Below, piece after piece: positions 7,501 through 9,438 of a DNA stretch of 9,438 nucleotides (positions are counted from its first letter, which is position 1; every line of letters starts with the position of its first letter). The position numbers and the translations under genes are program-made. Location: NCBI GenBank assembly GCA_016234025.1, contig JACQLL010000029.1, positions 1 to 9,438 on the forward strand, read 5' to 3'. Below the pieces are notes generated by a model. It was not told where the DNA came from. It saw only the letters and a list, made by a program, of their open reading frames with translations, and made no database searches. Source of the stretch: Candidatus Pacearchaeota archaeon. GTDB lineage: Archaea > Nanobdellota > Nanobdellia > Pacearchaeales > GW2011-AR1.

Positions 7501-8015
7501 AGGGAATTTCTCAGGTTGTTGTCTCGAAGAAAGGGAGGGATTATGTCATCATAACAACAGGTTCAAATTTGAAAGAAGTTATCGAGATTAAAGGAGTGAA
7601 CAAAGAAAAAGTTTTCTCGAATGACATCCATGACGTTAATAGTGTTTTTGGAATAGAGGCGGCAAGGCAAACAATAATCAATGAAATAAAAAATGTTATC
7701 GATACGCAGGGTCTGGACATTAACGAGAGACATTTGAAACTTATCTCCGATGCCATGACTTCGTCCGGAATCGTCAAGGGAGTTACTAGAATGGGAATAA
7801 TAACTGAAAAAGCGAGCGTTCTCGCAAAGGCAACTTTTGAGACGCCTGACAAGCAATTTGTAAACGCAACAATCAAGGGAACTCAAGACGAATTAAATTC
7901 TGTGATTGAGAACATCCTGATAAATCAGCCAATTCCCGTCGGGACAGGACTTCCTGGGCTTTTGGTTAAAGTGACCGGTTCATTAGCAGGAAAACAAAAA
8001 AAGAAAAATTTATAA
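4584..8015 (+). CDS. rpoA: DNA-directed RNA polymerase subunit A (A' and A'' fused)
   Basis: This is the 1143-aa largest subunit, which carries the catalytic site. Most archaea split it into A' and A''. Here both parts are one frame, with the A''-like part starting near PGEAVG (residue 810). Landmarks: clamp zinc site C61-x2-C64-x6-C71-x2-H74; second site C101, C104, C132, C135; GRIRHNLAGKRVNYSART switch region; Mg-binding NADYDGDEMN at 434-443 (Asp436, Asp438, Asp440); GPEARGF from 716 leading to the bridge helix; trigger loop TQMVLNVFHHAGVA at 827-840, keeping the catalytic His835. The C-terminal VTRMGIITEKASVLAKA and GTG motifs are present. The protein is roughly 100 or more residues shorter than a typical A'+A''. 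The last residues are Lys-rich. Its start overlaps the 101-aa gene by 4 nt. Confidence 0.97.
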   Translation: MNKVFRKQIKALKFDLLGPSQIKKLSSVKVVTPELYDIDGFPVDGGLMDLRLGAIDPGVRCRTCGKRVKECPGHPGSIELARPVLHIKYIPLIEIGLRSFCPHCGKLALSDEKQKTLSLAQRVKKSRDVKKCPHCSEQIERVKLEKPTNFFIDKKRLNPIEIRERLVNIKDEELRKIGINPKTARPENSVISLLLVPSVTVRPSITLETGERSEDDLTHKLSDIIRANQRLWENLNAGAPEVIIEDLWDLLQYHVTTFFDNNITRIPPARHRSGQPLKTITERIKGKEGRIRHNLAGKRVNYSARTVVSPDPYLKINEIGVPMEISKVITVSESVTSTNIEEIRSMIKNGEQYPGVNNVIRTDGRRKRVTEDLKDEIMAEIQPGYKVERHLRDGDIVLFNRHPTLHKQGLMAHYVKVLPGRTFRLHPAAAYPYNADYDGDEMNIHSPQNEEALSEAKILLDIKHNIISSKNNTNLVGTVGDAVTGLYLLGEENISKDEANQLLFASGTDGKINKKEVSGSEVFLQILPNGSKISAPSKLSGSKTFGSEDGEMVKLIDKEFGRDTTLSCIDAAFLLGTSYLSRKGYTLSLHDLDVSEKVKEITREIIAAAEKKTKEIIEAYNYGKMESEPGKTIEQTRETKILQTLNGVRTDVSEIVKSSFPADGNVNKMIKSGSGGSMLNVTQMGCCVGQQSLWSKRINFGYNDRTLSFFKKGDIGPEARGFIKSSFVNGLNPSEFFFGAITGRDSQMDTSLRTPKSGYLYRRLVNALQDLKVEYDGTVRDASDNIVQFLYGFDGKDVAKLHLKDDSVSPGEAVGVITAQSFGEASTQMVLNVFHHAGVAQMQITLGLPRLIEILDARKQPSTPITEIYLDSSLNNEKDAKTIAEKIKEVKLKEVISEINIDFGKNKIETALDPKELRSVHTNAQKIVEKLKEKKFKTNLNGNKIIVDVSGMEFKEMYKLKEKMKETIVSGIKGISQVVVSKKGRDYVIITTGSNLKEVIEIKGVNKEKVFSNDIHDVNSVFGIEAARQTIINEIKNVIDTQGLDINERHLKLISDAMTSSGIVKGVTRMGIITEKASVLAKATFETPDKQFVNATIKGTQDELNSVIENILINQPIPVGTGLPGLLVKVTGSLAGKQKKKNL

Positions 8016-8017
8016 AC
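8007..8017 (+). promoter_or_regulatory. Possible TATA box of the NusA-like gene
   Basis: AATTTATAAAC overlaps the end of rpoA and would start transcription near 8038, about 12 nt before the downstream ATG at 8051. The NusA-like gene may therefore have its own promoter as well as read-through from rpoA. The evidence is a single AT-rich match in an AT-rich region. Confidence 0.25.
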
Positions 8018-8050
8018 TAAATTAGGAAAGTAGTAATATAAAGTTCTAAG

Positions 8051-8467
8051 ATGGCGGTTATAGATATGAGGGCGATGAGGTACATAAACCTCCTGGATAA
8101 GATTTCTAAAGTCAAAACCCGCAGATGTTTTGTTTACAACAACTCGATTTTGTTTGCGGTGAACAGAACTGAAGTATCGAGAGCGATTGGTTCTTCTGCT
8201 TCAAACATAAAACGAATTCAGGAACATATCGGAAGGAAAGTAAGAGTCATCAAAGAAGCGAACGGGATTGCGAATGCGAAAGAATTTATTGAAGATGTTG
8301 TCGCCCCAGTGAGTTTGCGTTCTGTCGAAGTCAGAGATGGCGTGATGGTGATTGTTGCCGGGAACACGCAAAGCAAGGCGTCGTTGATAGGGAGAGACAA
8401 GCAAAGATACTTTGAGCTGAAGAGAATTGTCAACGACGTTTTTGATATGGATTTGAAAATTATTTGA
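8051..8467 (+). CDS. nusA: Archaeal NusA-like two-KH protein
   Basis: This 138-aa protein matches the short archaeal NusA family. Members consist only of two KH domains, bind RNA, and are normally encoded just after rpoA, as here. KH1 spans about residues 10-75 and KH2 about 76-138. The family is recognisable from AIGSSASNIKRIQEHIGRKV (45-64), the KEFIEDVVAPV linker (78-87) and SLIGRDKQRYFELKRI (111-126). Both RNA-gripping GxxG loops are degenerate: KH1 has GSSA (47-50) and KH2 has GRDK (114-117), each lacking the second glycine. The start at 8051 (MAVIDMRAM) gives a normal N-terminus; ATGs at 8066 and 8075 are alternatives. It lies 35 nt after rpoA with no overlap. It converges on the nucleotidyltransferase gene with a 21-nt gap. 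Confidence 0.9.
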   Translation: MAVIDMRAMRYINLLDKISKVKTRRCFVYNNSILFAVNRTEVSRAIGSSASNIKRIQEHIGRKVRVIKEANGIANAKEFIEDVVAPVSLRSVEVRDGVMVIVAGNTQSKASLIGRDKQRYFELKRIVNDVFDMDLKII

Positions 8468-8488
8468 AAGATTATTGCACATAACAAC

Positions 8489-8806
8489 TTACTTTACAAC
8501 AACCCCTTTCTTTAATGCCTCGCTCACTATTGAAATTCTTTTTTTTAATCTTGCAAACTCTTCAGTTGTGTAACATAGGAAATCGACGGGAATCAGTTCA
8601 ATCCAATAATTATACATGCTTGATACTCTTTCAAAAAAGTTCATCTCCTTAAAATCGTCTGATACTATTATCAAATCAATGTCGCTGTCTTTATTTCCTG
8701 CGCCTTCTGCTCGGCTTCCAAAGAATATCACTTCATTTATTGAAAAATCCTTGCCTAATTTCTTAGTAAAATCTTTGATTATTTTTAGAGAGCTTTCTTT
8801 ACTCAC
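8489..8806 (-). CDS. MNT-type nucleotidyltransferase (minimal, Pol β fold)
   Basis: This encodes a 105-aa minimal nucleotidyltransferase. The catalytic signature GSRAEG...DSDID (residues 30-44) fits GS-x10-DxD, with Asp42 and Asp44 as metal ligands. A third acidic residue is present in PVDFL (Asp75). Proteins of this kind pair with HEPN proteins. In studied pairs the MNT partner is the antitoxin and adds AMP to the HEPN toxin; here that role is inference. It starts at GTG (8806-8804), whose GTGA overlaps the TGA stop of the upstream HEPN gene by 4 nt, the usual coupled arrangement. All catalytic residues are intact even though the partner gene is disrupted. The gene is convergent with the NusA-like gene. 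Confidence 0.9.
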   Translation of the reverse strand: MSKESSLKIIKDFTKKLGKDFSINEVIFFGSRAEGAGNKDSDIDLIIVSDDFKEMNFFERVSSMYNYWIELIPVDFLCYTTEEFARLKKRISIVSEALKKGVVVK

Positions 8807-9001
8807 GTTATTATTTCCTCGCTGTGTTTAGTTAACTCTTCAATCTTTTCAGTTAGCTCTTCGGTGTTAATAACATCAGGATATCTTGTGTAAAGATAAG
8901 CAGGTGTTAAAAGTCGTGCATAATCTATTATATTCTTAGGAGCATTTAACTCTCTCGCCAATACCACCAAGTCATGAATTTTTGGCAACTTTTTTAGCTT
9001 T

Positions 9002-9158
9002 TTTATTCTCCATTTGGGTTCAATACCCCGCAGCTTGCTGCGTTTCCAAATGGAGAATTAGAGATTGCCGGTCGCGAAGCGAAAAATTTTGCGAATACCC
9101 CGCAGCTTGCTGCGAAGGAGCGAAGCGACGATGGGATCGCAAAATTTTAGGCAATCTC
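9002..9158 (-). mobile_element. 157-bp insertion of two tandem fold-back elements
   Basis: The insert in the HEPN gene lies between two copies of AATAAA (plus-strand TTTATT at 9002-9007 and 9159-9164), a possible 6-bp target duplication. It holds two fold-back units, separated by a single base, and encodes no transposase or other protein. Its length is 3n+1, which explains the frameshift. It would need mobility functions from elsewhere. The ends were set by matching the direct repeats and the HEPN reading frame, so they could shift by a few bases. Confidence 0.6.
9005..9058. repeat. Fold-back element B
   Basis: ATTCTCCATTTGG (9005-9017) and CCAAATGGAGAAT (9046-9058) form a perfect 13-bp outer stem. 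Inside is CGCAGC-TT-GCTGCG (9029-9042), a 6-bp hairpin that can also be drawn as a 5-bp stem with a CTTG tetraloop. The segment 9022-9042 is repeated exactly in element A. Confidence 0.8.
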
Positions 9159-9159
9159 T
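9060..9159. repeat. Fold-back element A
   Basis: AGAGATTGCC (9060-9069) and GGCAATCTCT (9150-9159) form a 10-bp outer stem. Inside are a small hairpin TCGC-GAA-GCGA (9072-9082) and a second, perfect 12-bp helix AAAATTTTGCGA/TCGCAAAATTTT (9083-9094, 9137-9148). That helix encloses CGCAGC-TT-GCTGCG (9101-9114), the same hairpin as in element B, and GCGAAGCGAC (9120-9129). The nested helices would make a stable, branched RNA if transcribed. Confidence 0.8.
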
Positions 9160-9323
9160 TTATTGATAAGGATTTAAACGCTTTCTCTGCCGATTGCTGC
9201 AGGAAAAAAGCCCCTTCTTCCAAAAAACCATTTTTAATATTAGATTTGGCAGCTTCTAAATCACGTTCTGCTTTCTTAATCCACTCTTTATATTCGTCCA
9301 TTTATAATTTTAGGAGGAGAAAC

Positions 9324-9331
9324 TTATAAAA
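9324..9331 (-). promoter_or_regulatory. TATA box of the HEPN/MNT pair
   Basis: TTTTATAA on the minus strand is centred about 26 nt before the HEPN start codon at 9301, fitting a leaderless transcript. No Shine-Dalgarno site precedes that ATG. The box is nearly symmetrical and could also serve the structured repeat that begins near 9350 on the plus strand. Confidence 0.45.
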
Positions 9332-9340
9332 CTATCTTTT

Positions 9341-9431
9341 ATAGTCCACCAATTTAATCTTTCGGTTTTCTGAAGCTTCGTGAGAAGCGAAGATTAGAGA
9401 ACTTCGTTCTCTTTTTTTATTGGTGGACTAT
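9341..9431 (+). repeat. Structured dispersed repeat, copy 2 (candidate small RNA) with outer stem
   Basis: The outer arms ATAGTCCACCAAT (9341-9353) and ATTGGTGGACTAT (9419-9431) are a perfect 13-bp inverted repeat. Between them is the repeat shared with the minus strand at 134-62: CAATTTAATCTTTCGG from 9350, hairpin TTCGG-TTTT-CTGAA (9361-9374), hairpin CTTCG/CGAAG (9376-9380, 9388-9392), then AGAGAAC-TTC-GTTCTCT (9396-9412) and a run of seven T (9412-9418). Against copy 1 the first stem has a G-U in place of G-C, and the middle stem is formed by unrelated bases. A TATA-like box lies about 23 nt before the first shared base. The two copies point out of the window in opposite directions. Confidence 0.75.
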
Positions 9432-9438
9432 TAGGGAA

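Larger units (their letters stand above)
8803..9301 (-). pseudogene. HEPN-domain protein gene, interrupted by a fold-back insertion
   Basis: Two halves of one HEPN protein are separated and out of frame. The N-terminal half (9301 down to about 9158) encodes MDEYKEWIKKAERDLEAAKS and a second helix with QQSAEKAFKSLSI. The C-terminal half (about 9003 to 8806) encodes KKLKKLPKIHDLVVLARE and then the family's YLYTRYPD. Joining them at the AATAAA repeat on each side removes 157 bp, restores one frame and gives a 113-aa protein with ordinary HEPN spacing between the AEKA helix and HDL. No Rx4-6H ribonuclease motif is seen after TRYPD, so even the intact form may not have been that type of nuclease. 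As it stands, the first half would read into the insert and stop at 9020. The RNA might still be processed, which is why the call is not certain. Confidence 0.8.

Noticed and set aside
8539..8546. Run of eight T as a terminator for the NusA-like gene
   Set aside because: It lies inside the opposing nucleotidyltransferase gene, where it encodes Lys codons. Read-through termination there is possible, but nothing else supports it.
9002..9164. CRISPR array, suggested by the repeated 21-mer
   Set aside because: There are only two repeats, each inside a different fold-back, with no regular spacers and no cas genes in the window.
8982..9329. Plus-strand 115-aa Cys-rich frame (with two PAACC motifs)
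   Set aside because: It is antisense to the HEPN gene and its PAACC motifs come only from the 21-nt hairpin repeat. There is no start signal or family match.
62..9418. The terminal repeats as ends of one composite transposon carrying the whole window
   Set aside because: The interior is essential polymerase genes with no transposase, and the same type of fold-back occurs elsewhere in the window. Independent copies are more likely.

Overview
The window looks like a chromosomal piece of an AT-rich archaeon. Evidence: an archaeal-type RNA polymerase cluster (rpoH, unsplit rpoB, unsplit rpoA) followed by the archaeal two-KH NusA-like gene; a tRNA-Lys with a small bulge-helix-bulge intron in the anticodon loop and no encoded CCA; TATA-like boxes about 26 bp upstream of start codons instead of Shine-Dalgarno sites. 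Small proteins, tight packing, diverged polymerase motifs and a HEPN/MNT pair suggest a reduced-genome DPANN-type lineage, but this is inference; no marker here fixes the phylum.

Layout. 1-160: an 11-bp inverted repeat, then a 73-nt structured repeat on the minus strand (copy 1). 186-500: thioredoxin. 546-636: intron-containing tRNA-Lys(UUU). 637-765: a chain of hairpins with no credible ORF. 838-8015: rpoH, rpoB, an unfamiliar 101-aa gene and rpoA, each overlapping the next by 4 to 11 nt, so almost certainly one translationally coupled operon for the polymerase core. 8051-8467: NusA-like protein after a 35-nt gap. 8489-9301, opposite strand: an MNT nucleotidyltransferase and its HEPN partner; the HEPN gene is broken. 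9341-9431: copy 2 of the terminal repeat, in the opposite orientation to copy 1.

The standard part is transcription machinery. The unusual part is a set of fold-back elements. Two tandem ones (about 157 bp in all) sit inside the HEPN gene between short AATAAA repeats; removing them restores the frame and the expected HEPN spacing. Two related structured repeats bracket the window. Each fold-back has an outer stem whose sequence is particular to its locus, around inner hairpins that are shared or similar. The terminal repeats also have TATA-like boxes at about the right distance upstream and end in a hairpin plus oligo-T, so they may be small RNA genes. These elements, the 101-aa gene inside the polymerase operon, and the degenerate KH motifs of the NusA-like protein are the best leads.
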